Source: Bacillus sp. EB01 (GTDB lineage Bacteria > Bacillota > Bacilli > Bacillales > Cytobacillaceae). From it: a stretch of 64,000 nucleotides of DNA. Position numbers and translations under genes: made by a program. Shown here one piece after another: positions 6,660 through 14,579 of the stretch (position 1 is its first letter; the number at the start of each line of letters is the position of its first letter). The DNA is taken from contig NZ_HG964497.1 in the NCBI RefSeq assembly GCF_000613125.1, positions 4,636,850 to 4,700,849 on the forward strand, written 5' to 3'. The notes under the pieces are model-generated. The model was not told the origin of the DNA. It did not search any database and worked only from the letters and a program-made list of their open reading frames with translations.

Positions 6660-8423
6660 GTGTCTTTTTTATTAAACCGTATTCAACCTAAGCCGGGCGA
6701 AAGTCTTTATTCATATATGAACCGGTCCGCTTTAGAAAATGGGTTTGACCATATTGGTTCGGTGCTAAAAAATATTGCGCCCCAGCTTTATGTTGCAAAT
6801 TGTAATTATCTTGATGAAAAACAAAAATGGGTTCCGACAGTGAAAGATTTCATGAATCAATGCAATTTGCCTGATTTTGATAATCTTGTTTTGAACCAAC
6901 ATAATCAGTTTTTGTTTTCAAAAAAGCCCAATCGGGCTGCAATCGATGTCGTATACAACAAATACCGAATAAAATACTGTCCGTGTTGTTTGATAGAAGA
7001 TTACTATCACCGACTAATATGGGATGTAAAGTTTGTAACCGTGTGTTTAAAACATGGACAACTATTAGTGGATCGTTGTCCCAGTTGCAATGAGCAAATC
7101 TACATGTCGGTTTTTGTACGAGGACAATGTAAATGTGGATTTGATTTCGTTGAAACCAGGAAGAGCAAGCGATGGATTGATGAATCTGTTTTTTCTGCGC
7201 AATCAGTAATACAGGGCTTATTGTCAGGTGAAATAGAAGAAGTTTGCCGTGCCGATGATTCAAAAATAACCCGTGAAGAATATTTCCTGTTCTTTATATC
7301 CTTTTGCGAAATTATGGACCAATTTAAGGCTGTAAATTATCAATTGGGTTTAAAGAACGTTTCGTTTAAAGATTTTAGTTTCTCGTTTAGACGAAATACG
7401 AATAGTTCTGTTGAAATGGCGGCATGCTTATCCACCATTGCTAATGAATTTGTAGTTGATCCAGGGGCAAATTTTAAAGCTTTTCTTAGTGAAACTGAGT
7501 CCATTAAAGAAACGAGTGGAAACTATAAGAAATTCTTCAAGTTAAAGAAAATCGTACAACACCCAAAAGGACATTTGTACCTCCCTTTAACAAAAAACCA
7601 TTTGATTGAAACTAATGTATTTGCTTCGAAAAGTAGTCTCATGAAAGTTAAAAATACGGAGCAAAAGTATGTTGGGATTGGTGTTGCAATGAATTTATTA
7701 AAAACAGACATTAATTCTGTTAGAAATATGATTAAAGCAGGAATTCTTGAAGTGGAATACAAGCGGAATAAGCAAGTTATTAAACGGGAATCGATAGAGA
7801 GGTTTATCGAACTTAGAAAGCATTGTATTAATTTGGACAGGCTTATGAAAGAGCTTGATTGTCGATTTGATGTTGCTGTCAAACTATTAAAAGAAGAAAA
7901 AATAAAACCGTTACATGGTCCTGACAAAGATGGATATCCCACTTGGTTAATCCACAAAAAGGATGTTGACCGCTTTGTAGAAACGTACTTCAGGAACTTA
8001 AGACCTATACGAGCAGATACAAAATGGCTTCCTCTGAAAAGAGTTGTAATGCGCCTAAGTTTAGAAAACTACAGTATGGATATCCTTGACTTAATTGAAT
8101 TAGCTAAAGATGGTGAAATTAGGGCTGGCATTGCGGATGGAAGATACACATTTAAAGGGGTCCATTTTTACAAATCCGATATAGAAAAGCTTGCAAAAAA
8201 ACAAATCCGGAAGCGTCAAATAGAAATTGGATATACCACCAAGGAATTAGAAAAAGTGTTTAGGACGGGTCAAAATATAATTCATAGGTTGATAAATGAT
8301 GGAACCTTGACTGTAACTCAACAATTAGGAAGATCAAGGTATATCAGCAGGGATCAAGTGGATAATCTGTTACAAGAGATAAAGAGAGTTGGACGTAAAG
8401 AAGTGTTAAAAGTATTAAGATGA
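6660..8423 (+). CDS. TniQ/TnsD family transposon target-selection protein, 587 residues
   Basis: The N-terminus has the TniQ signature P-K-P-G-E-S-L-Y-S-Y-M-N-R (residues 10-22). A zinc-finger core follows: CPCC (107-110), Trp121, VCLKHG with Cys129/His132, CPSC (140-143) and CKCG (157-160). The C-terminal half holds four consecutive helix-turn-helix-like or excisionase-like modules at roughly 337-383, 391-441, 456-513 and 524-573, each ending in a short helix of type I-x-R-F-I / V-D-R-F-V / I-E-K-L-A / V-D-N-L-L. In Tn7, TnsD binds a chromosomal attachment site and recruits TnsC and TnsAB. This copy sits at the element's right end, 200 bp from interrupted comGA, so comGA is the likely target. 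Starts at GTG. Confidence 0.85.
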   Translation: MSFLLNRIQPKPGESLYSYMNRSALENGFDHIGSVLKNIAPQLYVANCNYLDEKQKWVPTVKDFMNQCNLPDFDNLVLNQHNQFLFSKKPNRAAIDVVYNKYRIKYCPCCLIEDYYHRLIWDVKFVTVCLKHGQLLVDRCPSCNEQIYMSVFVRGQCKCGFDFVETRKSKRWIDESVFSAQSVIQGLLSGEIEEVCRADDSKITREEYFLFFISFCEIMDQFKAVNYQLGLKNVSFKDFSFSFRRNTNSSVEMAACLSTIANEFVVDPGANFKAFLSETESIKETSGNYKKFFKLKKIVQHPKGHLYLPLTKNHLIETNVFASKSSLMKVKNTEQKYVGIGVAMNLLKTDINSVRNMIKAGILEVEYKRNKQVIKRESIERFIELRKHCINLDRLMKELDCRFDVAVKLLKEEKIKPLHGPDKDGYPTWLIHKKDVDRFVETYFRNLRPIRADTKWLPLKRVVMRLSLENYSMDILDLIELAKDGEIRAGIADGRYTFKGVHFYKSDIEKLAKKQIRKRQIEIGYTTKELEKVFRTGQNIIHRLINDGTLTVTQQLGRSRYISRDQVDNLLQEIKRVGRKEVLKVLR

Positions 8424-8432
8424 CTTTTTGTT

Positions 8433-8466
8433 GAGTGGTGTGAATACACCCTCTTTTTTTATTTTT
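8433..8466 (+). terminator. Terminator after tniQ
   Basis: GAGTGGTGT / ACACCCTC stem with one bulge and a 4-nt loop, followed by T7 and a further T run, 10 nt past the TniQ stop. Confidence 0.75.
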
Positions 8467-8497
8467 GAATAATTTTACGCAGTGACCTTTTTAAAAA

Positions 8498-8630
8498 ATA
8501 TCGAACTAGGTGAAATTGGGACAAGTATTTATCATTCTTATTGGTGATTTGTATCAAACTTCGAGAAATTGGGTGTTGTAGTATCAAGGGTTTTCTTAAC
8601 GTGCCGTATCAAACCTCATGAAGGATGACA
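8498..8630. repeat. Tn7-like right end: four TnsB-site-like repeats and terminus
   Basis: Two 23-bp copies at 8498-8520 (ATATCGAACTAG...) and 8551-8573 (GTATCAAACTTC...) share the ending GAAATTGGG. Two further copies begin GTATCAAGG (8581) and GTATCAAACC (8606). The array stops at ...GGATGACA (8630); on the other strand the end reads TGTCATCCTTCATGAGG. Several 22-23 bp direct sites near a TGT/ACA terminus is the design of Tn7-family ends. The exact cut base (8630 or 8632) cannot be fixed without the left end. Confidence 0.7.
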
Positions 8631-8951
8631 CAGGAATTTGGAGTGAACCAGCTTGAAATTGAACAAACGTTGCTGGCTGTAACAGCCCAGCGGATAGTCG
8701 AGCTCGTTTGCCCTTTTTGTGGTGGAGAGGATTGTTCGCCTTACTGTGCCTCCTCCCATGGTCGGAAAAGGGCCAGTGTGTTTGAACTATTGTCGGGCAA
8801 AAGCCTTGAAGAGGCCATTAAGGCATCAATGGGAGACCGGTCAAAGCCATATTACAGATCATTGGATTACTACATTAAAAAGGGTATCGTACTAGGCTAT
8901 ATTAAAGAGCGCGAGTATGAAAGGCTGGTATATTCCAATGTGGAGGAGTAA
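8625..8951 (+). pseudogene. comGA: comGA, C-terminal remnant (competence pilus assembly ATPase)
   Basis: About 105 residues matching the end of ComGA, the cytoplasmic GspE/PilB-type ATPase that powers the competence pseudopilus (about 356 residues in B. subtilis). Seen here: EFGVNQLEIEQTLLAVTAQR, then the tetracysteine zinc region CPFCGGEDCSPYC and the ASVFELLSGKSLEEAI tail. Walker A, Walker B and the His box, all N-terminal, are absent. Sequence before about 8631 is transposon end. The ATG at 8625 comes from the transposon terminus, so any product would be a fragment without ATPase activity. Confidence 0.9.
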
Positions 8952-9969
8952 GTGGACTCTTAAGGAACAAGCAGAATTTTTAAAAAGAATCGGAGAGCTG
9001 CTGCAACGGGGTTATCATATTTCCGAAGCTATCGAGTCGCTCTCCCTTCAATTACCGTCCCATAAGAAGAATGACCTTGCTTTATGTCTAAAGGAATTAA
9101 AAAATGGTACGCCTTTTCACGAAGTAATTGACGGAATGCACTTTAATAAGGAGCTTTCAGGCTATGTGTATTTTGCGGAACAGCACGGGAACTTTGAAAA
9201 AGCCATTCTTGAGGGTAGTGAAGCATTATTGAATAGAGACAGCGATGCCAGAAAACTAAGAAGCCTGATGTATTATCCTATACTTCTGCTCGCCGTTACA
9301 ATGATTCTATTCATATTTGTCCAACATTCCCTCCTGCCGAGATTTACTCTTATGTTCCAATCTATGGGACTCCAGGAGCATGCCATTACATCTGCATTAT
9401 TACGGTTTGGTGATTTTTTACCTCTTTTATTGATAATTATCGCCTCAATGGCTGTGTTAACTCTCCTTCTCAATCAATTTTGGTTCAGGCGCCTTCCCTC
9501 CCTCACCCAAAGATATCTTCTCATGAAAGTACCTATTCTCGGAAAAGTCTTCAGATTAATCCATACTCACTTTTTTTCAATTCAATTAAGTTATCTGCTG
9601 ACCGGCGGTTTATCTATTTATGAAGCTCTGACATATTTCGAAAATCATAAAAAGCAATGTTTCTATAGTGAATTGTCCAGGAAGATTAAGAGCGGGCTGA
9701 CTTCGGGAGAAACGTTTGAGTCACTCATTGCCTCCTCTCCATTCTTTGAACATGGATTTCCGGCCGTTGTCCGGCATGGCCAGGAAAATGGCCGGCTGGA
9801 AAGTGAGCTCCATTTTTACAGCAGAACCTGCCTCGCCTCGCTGGAAGGGAAAGTAAAGGTTCTTATAAAGATCATCCAGCCATCAATTTTTTTGATTGTT
9901 GCAGCTTTGGTTATTTCTATTTATCTGGCAATTTTGCTTCCTATGTTTCACATGCTCAATGCAATCTAA
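8938..9969 (+). CDS. comGB: Competence type II/IV secretion-like inner membrane protein ComGB
   Basis: A GspF/PilC-family polytopic platform protein for the competence pseudopilus. It has a cytoplasmic N-domain (LKRIGELLQRGYHISEAIES), a TM segment near residues 120-140 (YYPILLLAVTMILFIFVQHS), another pair in the middle, a second GspF repeat (LLTGGLSIYEALTYFENH) and a C-terminal TM (IIQPSIFLIVAALVISIYLA). Length is about normal (343 residues from the ATG at 8938; an in-frame ATG at 8917 would add seven). Overlaps the comGA remnant by 14 nt. It needs ComGA to work, and that is broken here. Confidence 0.9.
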   Translation: MWRSKWTLKEQAEFLKRIGELLQRGYHISEAIESLSLQLPSHKKNDLALCLKELKNGTPFHEVIDGMHFNKELSGYVYFAEQHGNFEKAILEGSEALLNRDSDARKLRSLMYYPILLLAVTMILFIFVQHSLLPRFTLMFQSMGLQEHAITSALLRFGDFLPLLLIIIASMAVLTLLLNQFWFRRLPSLTQRYLLMKVPILGKVFRLIHTHFFSIQLSYLLTGGLSIYEALTYFENHKKQCFYSELSRKIKSGLTSGETFESLIASSPFFEHGFPAVVRHGQENGRLESELHFYSRTCLASLEGKVKVLIKIIQPSIFLIVAALVISIYLAILLPMFHMLNAI

Positions 9970-9987
9970 ATTCAGGAGGAACTTCAC

Positions 9988-10317
9988 ATGAAAAAACTTA
10001 AAAATCAAAACGGGTTTACTTTAATCGAAATGATGGTCGTTATGTTAGTAATATCCGTACTATTAGCCATTACAATCCCGAATGTAACAAAACATAATGA
10101 TACGATCAATAAAAAAGGGTGTGGAGCGCTCTTAAAGGTCGTAGAAGCCCAGGTACAGGCTTACCATTTGGAGAACGGAGTTTATCCTTCCAACCTTGCT
10201 GTTTTAATAGACGGTAAGTACCTTGAGCCAGGCTCAGGCAACTGTCCTGGTGGCGGAAAGAAAATTGTGGTCAGTAACGGAAAAGTAGAAGAAGTAGATG
10301 TTGCACCATCACCATGA
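9988..10317 (+). CDS. comGC: Major pseudopilin ComGC
   Basis: Type IV prepilin-like protein forming the competence pseudopilus. A basic leader ends in Gly before FTLIEMMVVMLVISVLLAIT, the prepilin peptidase (ComC) cleavage site with Glu+5 and a hydrophobic helix. Two cysteines (KKGCGALL and GSGNCPGG) can form the intramolecular disulfide known for ComGC. ATG at 9988 follows AGGAGGAACTTCAC. Overlaps comGD by 4 nt (ATGA). Looks fully intact. Confidence 0.93.
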   Translation: MKKLKNQNGFTLIEMMVVMLVISVLLAITIPNVTKHNDTINKKGCGALLKVVEAQVQAYHLENGVYPSNLAVLIDGKYLEPGSGNCPGGGKKIVVSNGKVEEVDVAPSP

Positions 10318-10757
10318 TCAGGAACGAGGAGGGTTTTACTATGGCCGAAGCCCTTATCACACTTTCTGGATTCCTTGTTATTGTTTCTATATCAATCACA
10401 CTTATGAATCCGCTTCTTTCAGTGGTAAAAAGGGAAAACTTCTTCACGTTATTAAAGGCAGATCTTTATTACGCACAACTATACGCACTCTCCCATCAGC
10501 GCGAACAATCGATAATTATTACGGGTGAGACCAACCGCTATTACATTAACGACAGCAGATACGCCTTGGATTTACTCGTTTACAGGACCTATCCGGCAGA
10601 TATCGCTGTTAAACCTGGAACCATGCCTTTAACCTTTAAGTTCCTGCCAGACGGGAATATTAGCCGCTTTGGGACAATTCTCGTACATGCTTATGGTGAT
10701 TTCTACCGGATTACATTTCAGCTTGGAAGAGGGCGGTTCTATGTGGCGGACGAATGA
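10314..10757 (+). CDS. comGD: Minor pseudopilin ComGD
   Basis: 147 residues with a short leader MIRNEEG|FTMAEALITLSGFLVIVSI, the prepilin peptidase motif and helix, followed by a globular domain with several Tyr and Arg residues. In B. subtilis all comG genes are needed for DNA uptake. Start overlaps comGC's stop; end overlaps comGE. Confidence 0.9.
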   Translation: MIRNEEGFTMAEALITLSGFLVIVSISITLMNPLLSVVKRENFFTLLKADLYYAQLYALSHQREQSIIITGETNRYYINDSRYALDLLVYRTYPADIAVKPGTMPLTFKFLPDGNISRFGTILVHAYGDFYRITFQLGRGRFYVADE

Positions 10758-11076
10758 TGGTTTCTTTCTTTCAGACCTTCTTCTTTCACTTTCCGCACTG
10801 GGAATTGCCGCTATGTTTCTCATTCCTTCAATCAGTTTCATTTGGCAGCAATCTGAAAAAACTACTATCTCCAATAATGCAACCGAAATTTTATATAACG
10901 AGCTTACTGCGTATGAATCTGAAGGTGTATTACCAATAGAAAAAGTGATCCAAAAAGAATATGGTACAGTGTTTAAAGTGTACGTACTTAATCAGGATGA
11001 TGGAAATAAGGAGGTATGTGTGCGAAGTGTGGAGAGAACTGATGACTTTCAGGAAATATGTGGAAAGATTGAATAA
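10741..11076 (+). CDS. comGE: Minor pseudopilin ComGE
   Basis: 111 residues from the ATG at 10741, placed by the GAGGGCGG ribosome site and by resemblance of MWRTNDGFFLSDLLLSLSAL to the ComGE start. It has an N-terminal hydrophobic helix of pilin type without a full FTLIE motif, then a small polar domain with two Cys (KEVCVRSV, FQEICGKI). Overlaps comGD by 17 nt and comGF by 35 nt. Confidence 0.85.
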   Translation: MWRTNDGFFLSDLLLSLSALGIAAMFLIPSISFIWQQSEKTTISNNATEILYNELTAYESEGVLPIEKVIQKEYGTVFKVYVLNQDDGNKEVCVRSVERTDDFQEICGKIE

Positions 11077-11506
11077 CAAGGGCTTTATCATGAGTGAGAT
11101 GCTTCTCTCCCTTTCCTGTTTGTCGATAGTCGCCTTTCTGCTTGCACCTAGTATCGCGGTGATGGAGAGCAGCAAATTGCAGGCATCACGGCAATTGCAG
11201 GAAATGGAATGGAACCTTTTTCTGAGCCAAACAAAGGATGAACTTCAGGCCTCGAGCTCAGTTCAAATCCTATCAGGAAAATTGTACTTGAAAGTTGACA
11301 CAAATACAGTCCTGTATGAAAAATTCGGCTCCAATATAAGGCGAAGGGTTAACCTCACTGGCCATGAGGTTCTCCTTCAAAACATTACCTACGTCGTCTT
11401 TAAAAAGGACGGCCAGCACGTAACCATTCAAGTGACTGATTTACAAAACAACAAATATGAAGGGCATGTTTATTCCTTTATCCCCTGGGAAGCGCAACAA
11501 CCATGA
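11042..11506 (+). CDS. comGF: Competence protein ComGF
   Basis: 154 residues from the ATG at 11042 (GGAGAG at 5-nt spacing). The N-terminus NNKGFIMSEMLLSLSCLSIV is a pilin-like helix, and the globular part ends with VTDLQNNKYEGHVYSFIPWE, characteristic of ComGF. It is translationally linked to comGG by ATGA overlap. Confidence 0.85.
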   Translation: MTFRKYVERLNNKGFIMSEMLLSLSCLSIVAFLLAPSIAVMESSKLQASRQLQEMEWNLFLSQTKDELQASSSVQILSGKLYLKVDTNTVLYEKFGSNIRRRVNLTGHEVLLQNITYVVFKKDGQHVTIQVTDLQNNKYEGHVYSFIPWEAQQP

Positions 11507-11886
11507 GAAATTGCCAAAAAGGCTTTACATACCCATTGACCCTCTCAATATTATTATCAATGTGCCTCTTCCTCACCATGTCTGCTGAACTGCTCCTGAC
11601 CGAAAGGAAAATAGCTGTGGAGGTGGCGGCAATTCAGCAGCAGGATTACTATTTTATTGCAGCTTTAAAGAAAACCGAGCAGGCTTTTCAAAGTAAAAAC
11701 ATGACTTATTCAGGGCTATATTCTTTTGAGAATGCTACGGTTTCCTTTACCACGGCTTCCGCGGGCGTACCCCAACAGCAGAAAGTGACGTTCACTGTGA
11801 AGTTAAATAACAGACCGACTGTTGAGGGATACGGTTTTTATGATATTAATCAAAAAAAGATGGTAAAATGGATGAAGAAAAATTGA
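11503..11886 (+). CDS. comGG: Competence protein ComGG
   Basis: 127 residues. Leader-like MRNCQKGFTYPLTLSILLSM with a hydrophobic helix, then a domain with N-terminal helix (AIQQQDYYFIAALKKTEQAF) and beta strands ending KKMVKWMKKN. Position as last comG gene and size agree with ComGG. It is followed after 10 nt by shikimate kinase. Confidence 0.85.
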   Translation: MRNCQKGFTYPLTLSILLSMCLFLTMSAELLLTERKIAVEVAAIQQQDYYFIAALKKTEQAFQSKNMTYSGLYSFENATVSFTTASAGVPQQQKVTFTVKLNNRPTVEGYGFYDINQKKMVKWMKKN

Positions 11887-11896
11887 ATGGAGTAAA

Positions 11897-12403
11897 ATGA
11901 TGAGGACCATTTTTTTGATAGGATTCATGGGGTGTGGAAAAACAACAGTAGGAAGATTACTCGCAGAAGAACTTGGCTTGGGTTTTATTGATACAGATTT
12001 AGAAATCGAAAACAAGGCCCAGAAAAGTATTTCAGGGATTTTCCTTGAAGAGGGAGAAAAACGCTTCCGGGAATTGGAAACTTCCCTAATTACCGAACTT
12101 GCCGGTAAGGAAGTGGTTGTAGCCACAGGCGGAGGAGCCATCTTGAAGGAAATGAATCGCCAGACCATGAAAAAAACAGGGATAGTTATTTTTCTTGAAG
12201 CAAGTGAAGAGGAGATAGCAAAAAGGCTTGCTAATGACGAATCCCGCCCGTTATTGGCAGGAGATAAACAAAAGGAAATAAAAGAAAGATTGGCAGCACG
12301 CCTTCCTCTTTACCATGCCGCCTCGCATACTCAAATTCCTGTTGACGGAAAAAGCCCCGAAACGATTGTAAAAGAAATTGCCGGCTGGTTGAAACAGGCT
12401 TAG
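11897..12403 (+). CDS. aroK: Shikimate kinase
   Basis: Phosphorylates shikimate with ATP in the aromatic amino acid pathway. Walker A GFMGCGKTTVGR at residues 9-20, substrate-binding DTD (around 34-36), FRELE, the GGGA motif (ATGGGAIL) and the lid RPLL are all present; 168 residues is normal. Same strand as comG and only 10 nt after comGG, with GGAGT before the paired ATGs, so it probably depends partly on readthrough. Confidence 0.95.
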   Translation: MMRTIFLIGFMGCGKTTVGRLLAEELGLGFIDTDLEIENKAQKSISGIFLEEGEKRFRELETSLITELAGKEVVVATGGGAILKEMNRQTMKKTGIVIFLEASEEEIAKRLANDESRPLLAGDKQKEIKERLAARLPLYHAASHTQIPVDGKSPETIVKEIAGWLKQA

Positions 12404-12443
12404 TTTGGACATACTTGTAGCATAATGAAAGCAGGTGTGTCTA

Positions 12444-12626
12444 GTGAAAACGAATGATTATGTTAAATTTATGACGCAAACTTTTGTAAAATATTACGAC
12501 CAGCCTCGGGAGGAACGACAGCGGCTTCGTGCAGCCAGGAAGGAAACAAAAGCAGCATTCTGGTATCGCTGGTTTGGAATACTTCCCTACCTTGTCTATT
12601 TGGGAGTTAAAAAGAAGGAACGATAA
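12444..12626 (+). CDS. yqzE: YqzE family protein, 60 residues
   Basis: GTG at 12444 preceded by AGGTG at 6 nt. The sequence KTNDYVKFMTQTFVKYYDQP...WYRWFGILPYLVYLGVKKKE matches the YqzE pattern: charged N-terminal helix and a hydrophobic C-terminal segment. In B. subtilis yqzE follows comGG and is competence-regulated; its function is unknown. The stop lies inside the terminator stem that ends the operon. Confidence 0.85.
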   Translation: MKTNDYVKFMTQTFVKYYDQPREERQRLRAARKETKAAFWYRWFGILPYLVYLGVKKKER

Positions 12627-12660
12627 GAGCGGAAAATACGCTTCCTATCGTTCCTTTTTT
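12615..12660. terminator. Bidirectional terminator between yqzE and the methyltransferase
   Basis: Long stem AAGGAACGATAAGAGCG / CGCTTCCTATCGTTCCTT with a 7-nt loop and T6 on the plus strand. It serves both converging genes. Confidence 0.9.
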
Positions 12661-13744
12661 AGAAGAGTCCATCTAATTTTATTGCCAGCCCTTTTTGCTG
12701 AATTACAACATGAAAGGACGAACTCATCCCCGAAGGCATGACAAGGCTTCGTATGGCACGATTCCGTTTGCTTCTTTCAGAGAATGGATTTGGGTCGTAA
12801 TTGTCTTCCAATTCCTTCAGAATACCCGCCTCCAGTAAAAATTCATCCTGCCTGAGAATTGCCATAGTCTCAAGGCCATGCCTATTTCCCGCTTCAACAA
12901 GCCCATCCAAGTGGATGTGAGTGGTGATGTCCATTTCTCCCGGGTACTCAAGCACACTGTCAAACATCCTATGTTTCATGTAGCCTCGCAGGCTTCCATT
13001 TCTCCGGCCGGGCTCCATCCATTCCTCGTTTGAATAGCCATAATCAACTGTCACGACAAGCCCTTCGCCTAGAACAGAAGCCATATTCTTAACCATCCCT
13101 TCCATCGACAGCGGAATTTCTATTCGCTGCCGATCACCCAGGGTTAGTCTGTTTCGCTCCAAATACAAGTCTATCGCGGAATTGTTTAGCTCTACTTGCT
13201 GTTCATAAAGCTTGCCGTCTCTGCTTCCTATCATAATTTCATATAGCTTTCCGCCCTGCTTTTCAACTACATGGACAGGAAGTGCATCAAACAATTCATT
13301 GGAAAACAACAGACCAGAGTCGATGTTGACGGCTGAAAGAGCTTCCGACTGGGAAAACCCAGGGAACCGAGAAAGCAATTCCTTTTGGAGTTTTCTATGA
13401 AACGGGCTAGTTTCAACAATCGTATAGTTAAGTTCCATACCAGAGTTTGAATGCCACTCTTCAAGAAAGGCTTTGGCAAACCTGCCGTTGCCGCCGCCCA
13501 CTTCACATATTTGAGCAGCTAACCCGTGCCTGTCTACCATTCTCTTGTACCATTTAGAGAGTGTACGTCCATATATATCCGACACATTGCTTGATGTGAT
13601 GAAATCACCCGAGCGTCCTATTTTTTCCCCTTCACGCATATAATAACCGATTTCTGGCGTATACAATGCCATGGCAATATAGTCGGCATATGTAATTAAG
13701 CCGCTGGGGGATTGTTTAATTTTTTCTGCCAGCTGCGCCTGCAT
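12659..13744 (-). CDS. MidA-type SAM-dependent methyltransferase (COG1565/DUF185)
   Basis: 361 residues. The SAM-binding loop ICEVGGGNGRFAKAFLEEW sits near residues 80-100, and FSNELFDALPVHVVEK, the second signature of the MidA/NDUFAF7 family, near 150. Human NDUFAF7 methylates a complex I subunit; bacterial substrates are not known. The N-terminus (GLITYADYIAMALYTPEIGYYM) is typical. Expressed convergently with yqzE and just downstream of yqgX (32-nt gap). Confidence 0.88.
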   Translation of the reverse strand: MQAQLAEKIKQSPSGLITYADYIAMALYTPEIGYYMREGEKIGRSGDFITSSNVSDIYGRTLSKWYKRMVDRHGLAAQICEVGGGNGRFAKAFLEEWHSNSGMELNYTIVETSPFHRKLQKELLSRFPGFSQSEALSAVNIDSGLLFSNELFDALPVHVVEKQGGKLYEIMIGSRDGKLYEQQVELNNSAIDLYLERNRLTLGDRQRIEIPLSMEGMVKNMASVLGEGLVVTVDYGYSNEEWMEPGRRNGSLRGYMKHRMFDSVLEYPGEMDITTHIHLDGLVEAGNRHGLETMAILRQDEFLLEAGILKELEDNYDPNPFSERSKRNRAIRSLVMPSGMSSSFHVVIQQKGLAIKLDGLF

Positions 13745-13776
13745 TATAATCCCTCACACCTTCAATTTAACTCATA

Positions 13777-14415
13777 TTACATACCGAATCCGTTCAAAAA
13801 AGGATTCGAGTCCATTTCATCGCCAATCGTCGTTGCCGGGCCATGACCAGGAAGAACGATGGTATCCTCCGGAAGGGTAAGAAGTTTTGAATGAATACTT
13901 TTTAGCAGTACCTTTTCATTACCGCCTGGAAGATCAGTCCTTCCAATGCTTCCCATAAAGAGCGAATCACCTGCAACAACCAATCCCTTTTCTGCAAAAT
14001 AGAAAGCTACGCCTCCAGGAGAATGGCCTGGAGTTTCAAAAAGGGTAAATTGAAAGCCTCCGATTTCAAATTGGCCTTCCCTATCAAATAAATGATCAGC
14101 TTCCCTGACTCTAATAGATTGCACAGGGAAAAGTTCGGATCCATTCAACGAAGGATCCCCCAGCCATTTAGCTTCTGCTTTATGCAGGTAAACCGGTATT
14201 TGATAATGATCCCTTATATCATCAACAGCCCCTATATGATCAAAATGGGCATGGGTAAGAATGATTGCGGTAGGAACCAGCTTTTTCTCAGTAAGAATCC
14301 GGATTAGTTTTTTCCCTTCTTCTCCCGGATCGACAATCAGGCAGGAGCGGTCTTCGCGGTGTAGAATATAGCAATTTGCTTGAATCCCGCCTAGCGGGAC
14401 AGGAAACCAATTCAT
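13777..14415 (-). CDS. yqgX: Metallo-beta-lactamase fold hydrolase, glyoxalase II-like (YqgX)
   Basis: Metal-binding motif THAHFDHIGA (residues about 56-65), then the distal His in ETPGHSPGGV, Asp in VAGDSLFMGSIGRTDLPGG and the final GHGPATTIGDE. This set is that of the small glyoxalase II-like hydrolases. The start is taken as the ATG at 14415, 8 nt after GGAGG; an upstream TTG and ATG in the same frame are too close to that site. 212 residues. Single gene, divergent from yqgW. Confidence 0.9.
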   Translation of the reverse strand: MNWFPVPLGGIQANCYILHREDRSCLIVDPGEEGKKLIRILTEKKLVPTAIILTHAHFDHIGAVDDIRDHYQIPVYLHKAEAKWLGDPSLNGSELFPVQSIRVREADHLFDREGQFEIGGFQFTLFETPGHSPGGVAFYFAEKGLVVAGDSLFMGSIGRTDLPGGNEKVLLKSIHSKLLTLPEDTIVLPGHGPATTIGDEMDSNPFLNGFGM

Positions 14416-14579
14416 TTTCATTGCCTCCAAACTTGATGAATGATAGCCTTATTGTACACTATAAATGCTCGACAAATCAGACAAAAACCTATAGAATAAA
14501 AATCGAATGAAAACTATTGTTTTTTACATATTTTAAATGGGCATTTGCAAGCTGTATATGGTATAAAGGGGGCTATATT

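Larger units (their letters stand above)
1..8630. mobile_element. Right part of a Tn7-like transposon (left end outside window)
   Basis: This is an inferred element. It rests on three things seen in the sequence: a TniQ/TnsD-like gene as the last gene (6660-8423), a block of four TnsB-site-like repeats after it (8498-8630) ending in ...GACA (TGTC on the opposite strand), and an abrupt switch at about 8630 to the interior of comGA. The span to the left is AT-rich and has no genes of the conserved Bacillus yqh/yqg block. The left end, tnsA/B/C and the 5' part of comGA are not in the window, so the true size is unknown. The island could also be a composite with older insertions. Confidence 0.6.
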
